Source: Aphodoplasma sp045626925 (GTDB taxonomy: Bacteria > Bacillota > Clostridia > UBA1381 > UMGS1253). Taken from it: a stretch of 64,000 nt of DNA. Positions within the stretch are counted from its first letter, which is position 1. Every line of letters begins with the position of its first letter. Shown here one piece after another: positions 51,727 through 59,128 of the stretch. The position numbers were made by a program, and so were the translations under genes. The notes under the pieces are model-generated. The model saw nothing but the letters and a program-made list of their open reading frames with translations. It searched no databases and was not told where the DNA came from. The stretch covers positions 1-64,000 of the forward strand of contig JAZUQZ010000005.1 in the NCBI GenBank assembly GCA_045626925.1, given 5' to 3'.

Positions 51727-51766
51727 AGTATAGCATATTGACATTATTGTGTTCAAGTGATATACT
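51727..51766. promoter_or_regulatory. Interleaved divergent promoters of the SDR and AraC operons
   Basis: Plus strand: TTGACA (51738-51743), 17 bases, TATACT (51761-51766). Minus strand: TTGAAC (51751-51756), 18 bases, TATACT (51727-51732). Each -35 box lies inside the spacer of the other promoter, so the two cannot be occupied by polymerase at the same time. The minus promoter serves the SDR operon, the plus promoter the AraC gene. Confidence 0.72.
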
Positions 51767-51833
51767 ATCAAAAAACGAAACTATTCTCTTATAAATATTT
51801 TTGCATACACAAAAAGAACGGGGGGAATGCACT

Positions 51834-52631
51834 TTGAACAAATTATCAGGAATGTCAAATCTTGTATATTTTAGCGTGGACAAATATGAATTTAAAACAA
51901 AGCACATATTTGATTTTTCAAATTGTCCAAGACCGCACTTTTGTATGGGACTTATTATAAGGGGCAAGGCAGACTTTTGTTTTGATGATAAAACTATCAG
52001 CGTGCACCGCGGCGATATTATTTTTGTGCCCGAAACGACAAAATATATCTCCTCGTGGGAGGGAGAAGATATCTTATATGTAAGCATACATTTTTCGTTT
52101 TTGCCGGGGAGCCTATTTTCGTCGCAAAAAATAAACGAAATACAAAAGATTGTCTTGCCGGATTTTGATGATATTGAAAAAAAGTTTTGGTATGTATTTG
52201 AAAATTATCAGGGCAGCAGCACCCAACAACTTCACGCACTTGGTGTTTTTTATGAAATTTTGGGCGACATATATAGTCATATAAGCTTTGCAAAAGTGCA
52301 AAAGGTCGACGAACGCATACAAAAGGCGGTTGAGTATATAAACAGAAATTATACAATGGAATTTTCAAACAAGGAGCTTGCAAAAATATGCAATATGGGC
52401 GAGTCATATTTTTACTCGCGCTTTAAAAAAGAAATTCATCAGACTCCGATTGAATATAAGCTCAAACTTCGTATAAACAGAGCGATGCTGCTTTTAATCG
52501 GAAGCGATAAAACGATTGAAGAAATAAGCGCCATGCTTGGTTTTGAGTCGAGTACATATTTTAGAAGAGTATTTAAAAAAATTACAGGACAAGCACCGCT
52601 AAGCTATCGAAAATCATCGATTGAGATATAA
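51834..52631 (+). CDS. AraC family transcriptional regulator
   Basis: A 265-residue AraC-type regulator with an N-terminal cupin sensor (CMGLIIRGKADFCFDDKTI, VHRGDIIFVPETTKY) and two C-terminal helix-turn-helix units (FSNKELAKICNMGESYFYSR and MLGFESSTYFRRVFKK). The start is TTG at 51834; GGGGGG is 8 bases upstream and the ATG at residue 18 is too far inside. It is divergent from the SDR operon and directly upstream of the HisD-like gene, so it is the likely local regulator of both arms. The ligand is unknown. Confidence 0.9.
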   Translation: MNKLSGMSNLVYFSVDKYEFKTKHIFDFSNCPRPHFCMGLIIRGKADFCFDDKTISVHRGDIIFVPETTKYISSWEGEDILYVSIHFSFLPGSLFSSQKINEIQKIVLPDFDDIEKKFWYVFENYQGSSTQQLHALGVFYEILGDIYSHISFAKVQKVDERIQKAVEYINRNYTMEFSNKELAKICNMGESYFYSRFKKEIHQTPIEYKLKLRINRAMLLLIGSDKTIEEISAMLGFESSTYFRRVFKKITGQAPLSYRKSSIEI

Positions 52632-52676
52632 TGCATAAAAATGCAAAAAAGAATAGTAGAAATCATACATTTGCTA

Positions 52677-52705
52677 TTGCAGTTTTGTGCAAAAAATGCT
52701 ATAAT
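52677..52705 (+). promoter_or_regulatory. Promoter of the HisD-like operon
   Basis: TTGCAG (52677-52682), a 17-base spacer and an extended TATAAT (52700-52705, preceded by TGC). Three near copies of a TGCAAAAAA-like element occur at 52632-52697, two in tandem (ATGCATAAAA, ATGCAAAAAA) and one in the spacer (GTGCAAAAAA); they could be AraC sites. Confidence 0.62.
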
Positions 52706-52782
52706 ATATAAGTTATTGAAAATGATATGCTTTTAACAAAGTAATACAACAAAAATATATACTTAAAGGGGAATGATACATA

Positions 52783-54081
52783 ATGAATATTTTTAAGCTT
52801 TCACAAATGAGTGAGGAGAAAAAGCAATTTATAATGAAGCGTGCTGAGCTTGATATTTCTGAGCAGATGAAAATTGCAAAAGAGGTATCTGATGATATTC
52901 GCGTGCGTGGTGACGAGGCCGTTGTAGAATATACTGAAAAATTTGATAAGGTTTCACTTACTCCATCACAGATGAAAGTAACAGAAGAGGAAATTGAGCG
53001 TGGATATAATGCGTGTGATGCAAAAACACGCGAGGCGATTGAATATGCTGCAAAAAATATCCATGATTTTCATGAAAAACAGCTTCCGGAGGAGATTTGG
53101 TTTACAAATGTCGACGAGGGCTTGATGGTTGGTGAAAAGACAACCCCGATTGTCGATGTGTGTCTATATGTGCCGCGTGGCAAGGGTAGCTTCCCGTCGG
53201 TGCTTCTTATGCTTGGTGTACCGGCTATCGTTGCAGGTGTACCAAGAGTTGTTGTAGTTACACCGCCAAACGAAAAGGGTGGCGTCGATGATGCGATTTT
53301 GGCTGCAGCAAAAATTATTGGTATAAAGGAAATATATAAGGTCGGCGGCATACAGGCGGTTGCATCTGTTGCATACGGTACACAAACAATTCCAAAGTGT
53401 CACAAGATTATCGGACCCGGCAATAGTTATGCTACTGCCGCAAAGCGCGTTTTGGCAAACTATATAGATGCGGGTCTTCCTGCAGGGCCTAGTGAGTCGA
53501 TTATTCTTGCAGATGAAAAGGCAGATGCACACAAGGTTGCACTCGATTGGATGATTGAGGCAGAGCACGGTCCCGACTCGGCGGCACTTCTTGTTACACA
53601 CAGTGAGGAACTTGCAAAGGCTGTTGTACCGATTATGGAGGCTCAGCTTGAAAAAATAAGTAAAAAACGCCGTGAATTTATAAAGACAAACTATTCGACA
53701 TATGGCGGAATTATTATCACAGATTCACTTGAGGAGTCGATTGATTTTGTAAACGACTATGCCCCCGAGCATATGGAGGTTATGTGTGAAAATCCATTTG
53801 ATATATTGCCCAAAATTAAAAATGCAGGCGAAATTCTTTTGGGCGAGTATTCGCCTATTACGCTATGCAACTTTGTTTTAGGACCAAATGCAATTCTTCC
53901 GACGGGTGGCTTTGCAAAGACATATAGCAGCGTATCCGTATTTGACTTTTTAAAACGCTCATCGATTGGATATGTTACAAAGGAAGGCTTTAAGAGAGTG
54001 CGTGGTTATGCGGACACAATGGCAACAGTTGAAGGATTTGATACGCACGCACTTGCAGTTCGTGAAAGAAAAGTAGATTAA
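52783..54081 (+). CDS. Histidinol dehydrogenase-like oxidoreductase
   Basis: A 432-residue protein of the HisD family, whose members oxidise an alcohol to a carboxylate in two NAD-dependent steps. The core PRGKGSFPSVLLMLGVPA, GPGNSYA, AGPSE and YAPEHME (catalytic Glu-His) are kept. Compared with E. coli HisD the metal-site residues differ: Gln259 is Glu (IEAEHGPDS), Asp360 is Asn (LCNFVLGPN) and His367 is Ala; His262 and His419 are kept. No other his genes except a HisB-like gene lie near. I read it as a HisD paralog with changed metal and substrate site, as in HpsN-type catabolic enzymes. Confidence 0.85.
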   Translation: MNIFKLSQMSEEKKQFIMKRAELDISEQMKIAKEVSDDIRVRGDEAVVEYTEKFDKVSLTPSQMKVTEEEIERGYNACDAKTREAIEYAAKNIHDFHEKQLPEEIWFTNVDEGLMVGEKTTPIVDVCLYVPRGKGSFPSVLLMLGVPAIVAGVPRVVVVTPPNEKGGVDDAILAAAKIIGIKEIYKVGGIQAVASVAYGTQTIPKCHKIIGPGNSYATAAKRVLANYIDAGLPAGPSESIILADEKADAHKVALDWMIEAEHGPDSAALLVTHSEELAKAVVPIMEAQLEKISKKRREFIKTNYSTYGGIIITDSLEESIDFVNDYAPEHMEVMCENPFDILPKIKNAGEILLGEYSPITLCNFVLGPNAILPTGGFAKTYSSVSVFDFLKRSSIGYVTKEGFKRVRGYADTMATVEGFDTHALAVRERKVD

Positions 54082-54100
54082 AATACGAGGAGAGATAGAA

Positions 54101-54721
54101 GTGAATACAATAACTGTTACTCGCAAAACAACGGAGTCGGAGATGGTATTAAAGCTTACACCACCACCGCTTGCACAGGATTATCGGAAAAAAATTGATA
54201 CTCCAATTATATTTTTAAACCATATGATAGAGCATATTGCATGGCGCAGTGGCTTTAACATTGAAACAGATGTAAAGCTTGATAAATTTTATCTTACACA
54301 TGTTGTTTGTGAGGATTTGGGCATTGCACTTGGTCGTGCAGTGGCAGAGTATGTTTCGCGCGGCATTGATAAGGGCATAAATTCTTATGGCACGGGTGTG
54401 GGGATAATTGATGAAGCAAAGGCACAGTGTGTTATGAGCTTTGAATCGCGCTCGTATTTTGATTTCACAACAAAGGTGTCGCTCCCATCGGAAGCAGAAG
54501 ATATGCACTCAGAGGACCTTGTAACATTTTTAGACGGCTTTGCACAGGGGGCACGCGCGACACTTCATATAGATGTTGAAAAGGGAGTAAATTCGCATCA
54601 TATATGGGAGGCGGTTTATCGTGCGTTTGGTATTGCGCTTGGCGAAGCGTTAAGCTATAACGCTGACAAGTGCGGCAGAACGAGCGGCGTTGCAGGCAAA
54701 ATTGATTTTATCATAGAGTAG
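54101..54721 (+). CDS. Imidazoleglycerol-phosphate dehydratase-like protein
   Basis: A 206-residue HisB-fold protein. It has FLNHMIEHIAWRSGF, GIALGRAV and NSHHIWEAVYRAFG, which hold some metal ligands. Others are lost: the DHHTVED motif reads LTHVVCED (second His missing), and the phosphate-binding STKG near the C-terminus reads TSGV. True IGP dehydratase activity is therefore doubtful. The GTG start at 54101 follows GAGGAGAG, 19 bases after the HisD-like gene. A HAD hydrolase gene follows. A dehydratase for another polyol or polyol phosphate is a reasonable guess. Confidence 0.82.
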   Translation: MNTITVTRKTTESEMVLKLTPPPLAQDYRKKIDTPIIFLNHMIEHIAWRSGFNIETDVKLDKFYLTHVVCEDLGIALGRAVAEYVSRGIDKGINSYGTGVGIIDEAKAQCVMSFESRSYFDFTTKVSLPSEAEDMHSEDLVTFLDGFAQGARATLHIDVEKGVNSHHIWEAVYRAFGIALGEALSYNADKCGRTSGVAGKIDFIIE

Positions 54722-54733
54722 GATGCTATAAAA

Positions 54734-55741
54734 ATGGCAAAAATCAAGGATTTTTTAAATAAATATGATACAATTCTGTTTGATATGGATGGCGTTGTTA
54801 CAAGTGAGAATGCATATTGGACATGTGCTGCAATAACTGCATACCAAATGCTTATGTCAGATGAATATTATGGTTTTGAAAAGATTGATTATTCCTATTT
54901 GCATACAAATGTTGCAAAGATACGCCAAATGGTGTTTTGTGATGATAAACTCATTTCAATTCTTAAAAACAAGGGCATAAACAGTAATTGGGATTTGGCA
55001 TATGTGATTATTGCAGGTGGTATTATATGCGACACACATGATTTTAACTATATATGCGAACATGCAAGCACATACAGTGACGATATATTTGAGCTGTATG
55101 ATCAAATATCAAAAAAGCTTTCACAAAAGCTTGGAAAAGACGCACAATATTGTGGCAGGTATGGAGAGCTTTGGCGGCAGGTGCAAGAGCTTTTTCAGAA
55201 AAACTATGTCGGTGTTGACGGAGTGGGTGGCATTATGCAATATGAGCAGCCACTTTTTGGAGTCGATTGCACACGCCATATTATGAGTGTATTAAAGCAA
55301 AGTGGAAAAACGCTTGGCATAGGTACGGGCAGGCCAAAGTTTGAAATTGAAACGCCACTTAAAAAGTGGAATATGCTTGATTTATTTGACAAAAACAGAA
55401 TAATCACTTATGACGATGTTGAAGAGGGCGAAAGACAAATTGCAAACAGCAAATTTGATACATTGCTTACAAAACCGCATCCGTTTGTATTTTTAAAGGG
55501 AGCATATGGATGCGATTATCCGATTGAGAAGCTACTTTGTGGCGATTTTGATAAAGAAATATTAAAAAAGACGCTTGTTGTTGGCGATGCGGGAGCGGAT
55601 ATGTTTGCCGCACGCAACGGCAAAATGGATTTTTTGGCAGTGCTTACGGGCGTTATGGGTGAGGGCGCAAGAGCGTATTTTGAAGAACAAAAAGCGAATT
55701 ATATTCTTTCGTCTATATGCGACATGATTGAAGATGAATGA
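54734..55741 (+). CDS. HAD superfamily hydrolase
   Basis: A 335-residue HAD-fold protein, larger than common phosphatases because of a long cap (about residues 45-170). The nucleophile motif LFDMDGVVTSENAYW (DxDxV), TGRPKFE (motif II, Thr-Gly), LTKPHP (Lys of motif III) and VVGDAGADMFAARNG (motif IV, Asp-Ala-Gly-Ala-Asp) are all seen, so it is competent. It overlaps nothing and lies 12 bases after the HisB-like gene. It would dephosphorylate a pathway intermediate. The nearest relatives by motif are the large-cap phosphatases of sugar-phosphate type. Confidence 0.85.
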   Translation: MAKIKDFLNKYDTILFDMDGVVTSENAYWTCAAITAYQMLMSDEYYGFEKIDYSYLHTNVAKIRQMVFCDDKLISILKNKGINSNWDLAYVIIAGGIICDTHDFNYICEHASTYSDDIFELYDQISKKLSQKLGKDAQYCGRYGELWRQVQELFQKNYVGVDGVGGIMQYEQPLFGVDCTRHIMSVLKQSGKTLGIGTGRPKFEIETPLKKWNMLDLFDKNRIITYDDVEEGERQIANSKFDTLLTKPHPFVFLKGAYGCDYPIEKLLCGDFDKEILKKTLVVGDAGADMFAARNGKMDFLAVLTGVMGEGARAYFEEQKANYILSSICDMIEDE

Positions 55742-55770
55742 GCACAAATGTTTTATGGAGGTGCATACGG

Positions 55771-56319
55771 GTGGAAAAGCACATAAAAACTCCGCTAACA
55801 AGGGAGGTCGCGCGCACACTCAAGGCTGGCGAGCGAGTGTATATAACAGGAGAGATTTATACTGCGCGCGATGCTGCACATAAGCGTATGTGTAAGGCAC
55901 TTTCAAATGGGGAAAAGCTTCCGTTTGATGTTAAAAATCAAATAATATATTATGCGGGCCCTGCACCCGCAAAACCCGGTGATGTGATTGGCTCGTGCGG
56001 ACCGACGACAAGTGGCAGAGTCGATGCATATACGCCGACAATGCTTGATTTGGGACTTGTTGGTATGATTGGCAAAGGTGAGCGAAGTGACGCCGTAATA
56101 GAATCTATGAAGAAAAACGGTGCGGTGTATTTTGCCGCGATAGGTGGTGCGGGAGCACTTATATCGCGTTATGTAAAAAAGGTCGAGCCCGTTGCGTATG
56201 ATGATTTGGGGGCAGAAGCTATTGTAAAGCTATATGTTGAAGATTTTGCAGTTACGGTTGTAATTGATGCAGAGGGAAATAATCTTTACGAGAGCGGACG
56301 AAGAGAATACAGAAAATAG
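55771..56319 (+). CDS. Class I fumarase/tartrate dehydratase beta-subunit-like protein
   Basis: A 182-residue protein of the class I fumarate hydratase C-terminal (beta) family. TPLTREVARTLKAGERVYITG, RDAAHKRM, YYAGPAPAKPGDVIGSCGPTT and FAAIGGAGALIS are the family blocks. The beta subunit normally pairs with an iron-sulfur alpha subunit to add or remove water from fumarate, tartrate or mesaconate. No alpha gene lies in the window. The GTG at 55771 is chosen over 55738 since GGAGG is 9 bases upstream. It closes the HisD-HisB-HAD operon. Confidence 0.88.
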   Translation: MEKHIKTPLTREVARTLKAGERVYITGEIYTARDAAHKRMCKALSNGEKLPFDVKNQIIYYAGPAPAKPGDVIGSCGPTTSGRVDAYTPTMLDLGLVGMIGKGERSDAVIESMKKNGAVYFAAIGGAGALISRYVKKVEPVAYDDLGAEAIVKLYVEDFAVTVVIDAEGNNLYESGRREYRK

Positions 56320-56379
56320 ATATAGAATAGAAAAATAAATATTTTAGCAATAAAACGCGCTGAAAGGAAGTGTCTTGAT

Positions 56380-57444
56380 ATGTCAAAACGGTCATATTTG
56401 AAGCAACGACTTGCACAATTGCCTGACTTTGTTTTTTCATATATTCAAAGCTATTATGACGGCGAAAGTATAAATACCCAGCTTGCATATAGTATAGACA
56501 TAAAAATATTCCTTGATTTTTTGCGCGTTTTTCGTTTTACACAAATTGAAAAAATTGAGGATTTTACTCCCGAAATACTTGACAAGGTAAGTGCCGACGA
56601 TTTATTAAATTTTAAAGCATATTTGCGCGAGTATGAGATACATACGGTCGATGTTGATGGGAATGAAAAGACGCGTGTTGTTACAAATTCAAACTATGGA
56701 ATTAACAGAAAACTGTCTGCAATTCGTGGACTTTATTCTTATTTATATAAAACGGATAAAATATCGCAAAATATTACCGACAAGATTACATTTACAAATA
56801 TAAAGCACAAGATGAAAAAACCGCTTACAACCCAGGAAACAGTTATGATACTTGATGCGATATTTAACGGTGAAAAGTATTATACGGGACGCGATTTGAC
56901 AGAATATAAAAAACGCAAGCTGCGCGATATTGCCATTTTTACCACATATCTTGGTACAGGCGTGCGTGTAAGCGAGCTTGTAAATTTGGATGTTGATGAC
57001 ATAAGTTTTGAAACCTCGTCATTTATAGTTACGCGAAAGGGTGGAGAACAACAGGAAATATTTATGCCGCCACAGGTCGAGCAGGAGCTTTTGGCATATC
57101 TTGACGAGCGTATGAAAATAAATGCAGAGGATAAAAACGCGCTTTTTATAAGCCGGAATGGTCGCCGGATGGGGATTGCTGCTGTTGAAAAAAATCTTAA
57201 AAGATATTGTATGACGGTTGGCGTTACGGGCAACGATAAAACGCGTCCGCATGCACTGCGTCGGACATTTGCATGTCGTATGCTTGAAGATGGAATAGAT
57301 ATAAAAATGGTGGCAGAGCTTATGGGGCACAAGAATATAGAGGTTACACACAAGTTTTATGCACAATATAGTAATCGTGCGCGCAAAGAGGTTATGAGAA
57401 ATTTTTCTATTATTAAATCAAATGATGACGAAGATGATATATGA
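56380..57444 (+). CDS. Tyrosine recombinase (XerC/XerD-like)
   Basis: A 354-residue site-specific recombinase with an N-terminal core-binding SAM-like domain and a catalytic domain with all expected residues: Arg196 (GTGVRVSEL), Lys220 (TRKGG), His291 and Arg294 (HALRR), His317 (MGHKNIEVTH) and Tyr327 (KFYAQY). It is longer than XerC/D (about 300) by an insert near residues 85-105. The gene is not flanked by integrase-type att sites or phage genes, so it may be a housekeeping Xer-like enzyme. AAAGGAAG precedes the ATG. Confidence 0.88.
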   Translation: MSKRSYLKQRLAQLPDFVFSYIQSYYDGESINTQLAYSIDIKIFLDFLRVFRFTQIEKIEDFTPEILDKVSADDLLNFKAYLREYEIHTVDVDGNEKTRVVTNSNYGINRKLSAIRGLYSYLYKTDKISQNITDKITFTNIKHKMKKPLTTQETVMILDAIFNGEKYYTGRDLTEYKKRKLRDIAIFTTYLGTGVRVSELVNLDVDDISFETSSFIVTRKGGEQQEIFMPPQVEQELLAYLDERMKINAEDKNALFISRNGRRMGIAAVEKNLKRYCMTVGVTGNDKTRPHALRRTFACRMLEDGIDIKMVAELMGHKNIEVTHKFYAQYSNRARKEVMRNFSIIKSNDDEDDI

Positions 57445-57453
57445 GGTGACAGT

Positions 57454-58014
57454 GTGAAAAATTTTGGAATAAAAACATATATAAAGCTTTTTATGGCGAC
57501 CTTTGTATTGAGTGCATTTACTTTTGGCGGCGGCTATGTTATAGTGCCACTTATGCGCAAGCGTTTTGTGGATGAGTATGGATGGATTGATGAAGAGGAA
57601 ATGCTCGATTTGGTCGCAATTTCCCAATCGTGTCCGGGCGCAATTGCGATAAATGCGTCGGTATTGGTCGGCTATAGAGTGGCAGGTGTGCTTGGTGCGT
57701 TTATATGTGTTCTTGGTACAAGTCTTCCACCACTTATAATACTTAGTGTAATATCATTTTTTTACGAAGCATTTCGCACAAATGTGTATGTAGGTTATGC
57801 CTTGCGTGGCATGCAGGCGGGTGTTGCAGCCGTAATTGCTGATGTTGTGTATACAATGGCAAAAAGTGTCATAAAAAACAAAAAAGCAATACAGATAATT
57901 ATAATGCTTGCATCATTTGTTGCGGCATATTTCTTTGATATAAGCGTAATGCTTGTACTTATACTTTGCGCGACAGTCGGACTTGTTTTTGGAAGGGGGA
58001 ATAAAAAAGTATGA
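57454..58014 (+). CDS. Chromate transporter, short-chain subunit 1
   Basis: A 186-residue protein of the CHR family. FTFGGGYVIVPLMRKRFVDEYGW and ISQSCPGAIAINASVLVGYRVAG are the family motifs, with six hydrophobic segments. It is one half of a two-gene chromate/anion transporter, paired with 58011-58598; together they equal one ChrA. The start is GTG at 57454 after GAGGTGA. Many CHR pairs in Clostridia have no proven link to chromate. Confidence 0.92.
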   Translation: MKNFGIKTYIKLFMATFVLSAFTFGGGYVIVPLMRKRFVDEYGWIDEEEMLDLVAISQSCPGAIAINASVLVGYRVAGVLGAFICVLGTSLPPLIILSVISFFYEAFRTNVYVGYALRGMQAGVAAVIADVVYTMAKSVIKNKKAIQIIIMLASFVAAYFFDISVMLVLILCATVGLVFGRGNKKV

Positions 58015-58598
58015 TTTATTTACAACTTTTTTGGAACTTTTGCAAAATCGGTCTTTTCAGTATTGGTGGTGGATATGCTGTTTTACCGCTTATACAACAG
58101 GTTATGGTCGAGCAAAACGGATGGATTAGTATGACGGAATTTTCAGATATTATTACTATTTCTCAGATGACACCGGGACCTATTGCGCTGAATGCAGCTA
58201 CATTTATTGGTTTGCGTGTTGTGGGTGAATCAGCAGGTGCTCTTGGCTCTTTGTTTGGTTCAATAGCTGCTACGGCAGGATGTGTATTTCCGTCTTTTGT
58301 AATAGTTTTATTTGTTGCGTATATGTATTATAAATATCGTTCGTTGTCTGTGATTGATGGGCTTTTGTATGGCATAAGACCTGCGGTTGTGTCGCTTATT
58401 GCATCAGCAGGCGTCGGAATATTGATAATGGCGTTTTTTAACAGCAGTGCTATATCATTAAATACGCTCGATTATGTAGCAGTTATACTTTTTGTATTAT
58501 CATTTATAGCGCTTCGCAGATTTAAAAAGAAACTTAATCCGATATATGTAATACTTGCATCAGGCTTTGTTGGAATGCTTATTTATCGTATGATATAA
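58011..58598 (+). CDS. Chromate transporter, short-chain subunit 2
   Basis: A 195-residue CHR protein, the partner of the previous gene, overlapping it by 4 bases (ATGA). IGLFSIGGGYAVLPLIQQVM and ISQMTPGPIALNAATFIGLR repeat the family motifs in the second half. Six hydrophobic segments. It ends 3 bases before the convergent spoIIID stop, with no terminator visible between. Confidence 0.92.
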   Translation: MIYLQLFWNFCKIGLFSIGGGYAVLPLIQQVMVEQNGWISMTEFSDIITISQMTPGPIALNAATFIGLRVVGESAGALGSLFGSIAATAGCVFPSFVIVLFVAYMYYKYRSLSVIDGLLYGIRPAVVSLIASAGVGILIMAFFNSSAISLNTLDYVAVILFVLSFIALRRFKKKLNPIYVILASGFVGMLIYRMI

Positions 58599-58600
58599 TT

Positions 58601-58867
58601 TTATGTATTGGACATGGCAGATTTTTGAAGATATTTTTTCTTTGTTGCAAGTCCGCCGCGTATATGTCGTTGTGCCTTGTTTTTGTCAAGGATTTTTTTA
58701 ACCTCGCTATAAAGTGAAAGGTTTATGTGCTTTAGTCTTTGTGTGACATCTTTGTGTACGGTAGATTTTGAGATATTAAAATGCTTTGCAGTCGAGCGTA
58801 CGGTTGCCTCGTTATCTATTATAAAATTTGCAAAATCTACAACTCTTTGTTCGATGTATCTGTTCAA
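58601..58867 (-). CDS. spoIIID: Sporulation transcriptional regulator SpoIIID
   Basis: An 88-residue DNA-binding protein that in the mother cell switches genes between sigma-E and sigma-K programmes. The helix-turn-helix FNISKSTVHKDVTQRLKHIN and the tail RHIRGGLATKKKY are typical. The start is TTG at 58867 with AAGGAGGG 7 bases upstream. Its position beside the chromate transporter genes is chance as far as can be seen; the product supports the spore-forming assignment along with gpr and spoVT. Confidence 0.95.
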   Translation of the reverse strand: MNRYIEQRVVDFANFIIDNEATVRSTAKHFNISKSTVHKDVTQRLKHINLSLYSEVKKILDKNKAQRHIRGGLATKKKYLQKSAMSNT

Positions 58868-59002
58868 AACAAACCCTCCTTAAAGCTATTTGATTATACA
58901 CAATCGTTTTAGTAATTTTATATGTTATGCAGATGAAATTAAGAACAAAAAAATAAAAACTGTTTGCGGCAAAGACAGTCGAATGTTAATTATAAAACAA
59001 AT

Positions 59003-59040
59003 AAACATCCCCAAAGGCATCTGCTTTTGGGGATGTTTTT
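59003..59040 (+). terminator. Orphan terminator-like hairpin upstream of rqcH
   Basis: AAACATCCCCAAA and its complement (about 59003-59015 with 59027-59039) form a strong stem, followed by a T run. No plus-strand gene ends nearby (the last is 58598, with spoIIID in between). The region 58868-59002 has no gene I can support; a short transcript ending here is possible. Confidence 0.7.
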
Positions 59041-59128
59041 ATAGCTATATTGTATTTTTTAGCATATTGTGTTAAAATAGATATATTAAATAACATAAAA
59101 ACCTTTTACGAAACGAGGATAATGAGCT

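Noticed and set aside
52783..54721. Part of a histidine biosynthesis operon
   Set aside because: No hisG, hisC, hisH, hisA, hisF or hisI gene is near, and both proteins have lost canonical active-site residues.
56340..57460. Integrative element marked by the tyrosine recombinase
   Set aside because: No tRNA, att-like direct repeats, excisionase or mobile cargo surrounds it; both neighbours look like ordinary chromosomal genes.
58890..59075. A 61-codon plus-strand frame upstream of rqcH
   Set aside because: It has no ribosome binding site, runs through the terminator stem and the rqcH promoter, and has no recognisable composition.
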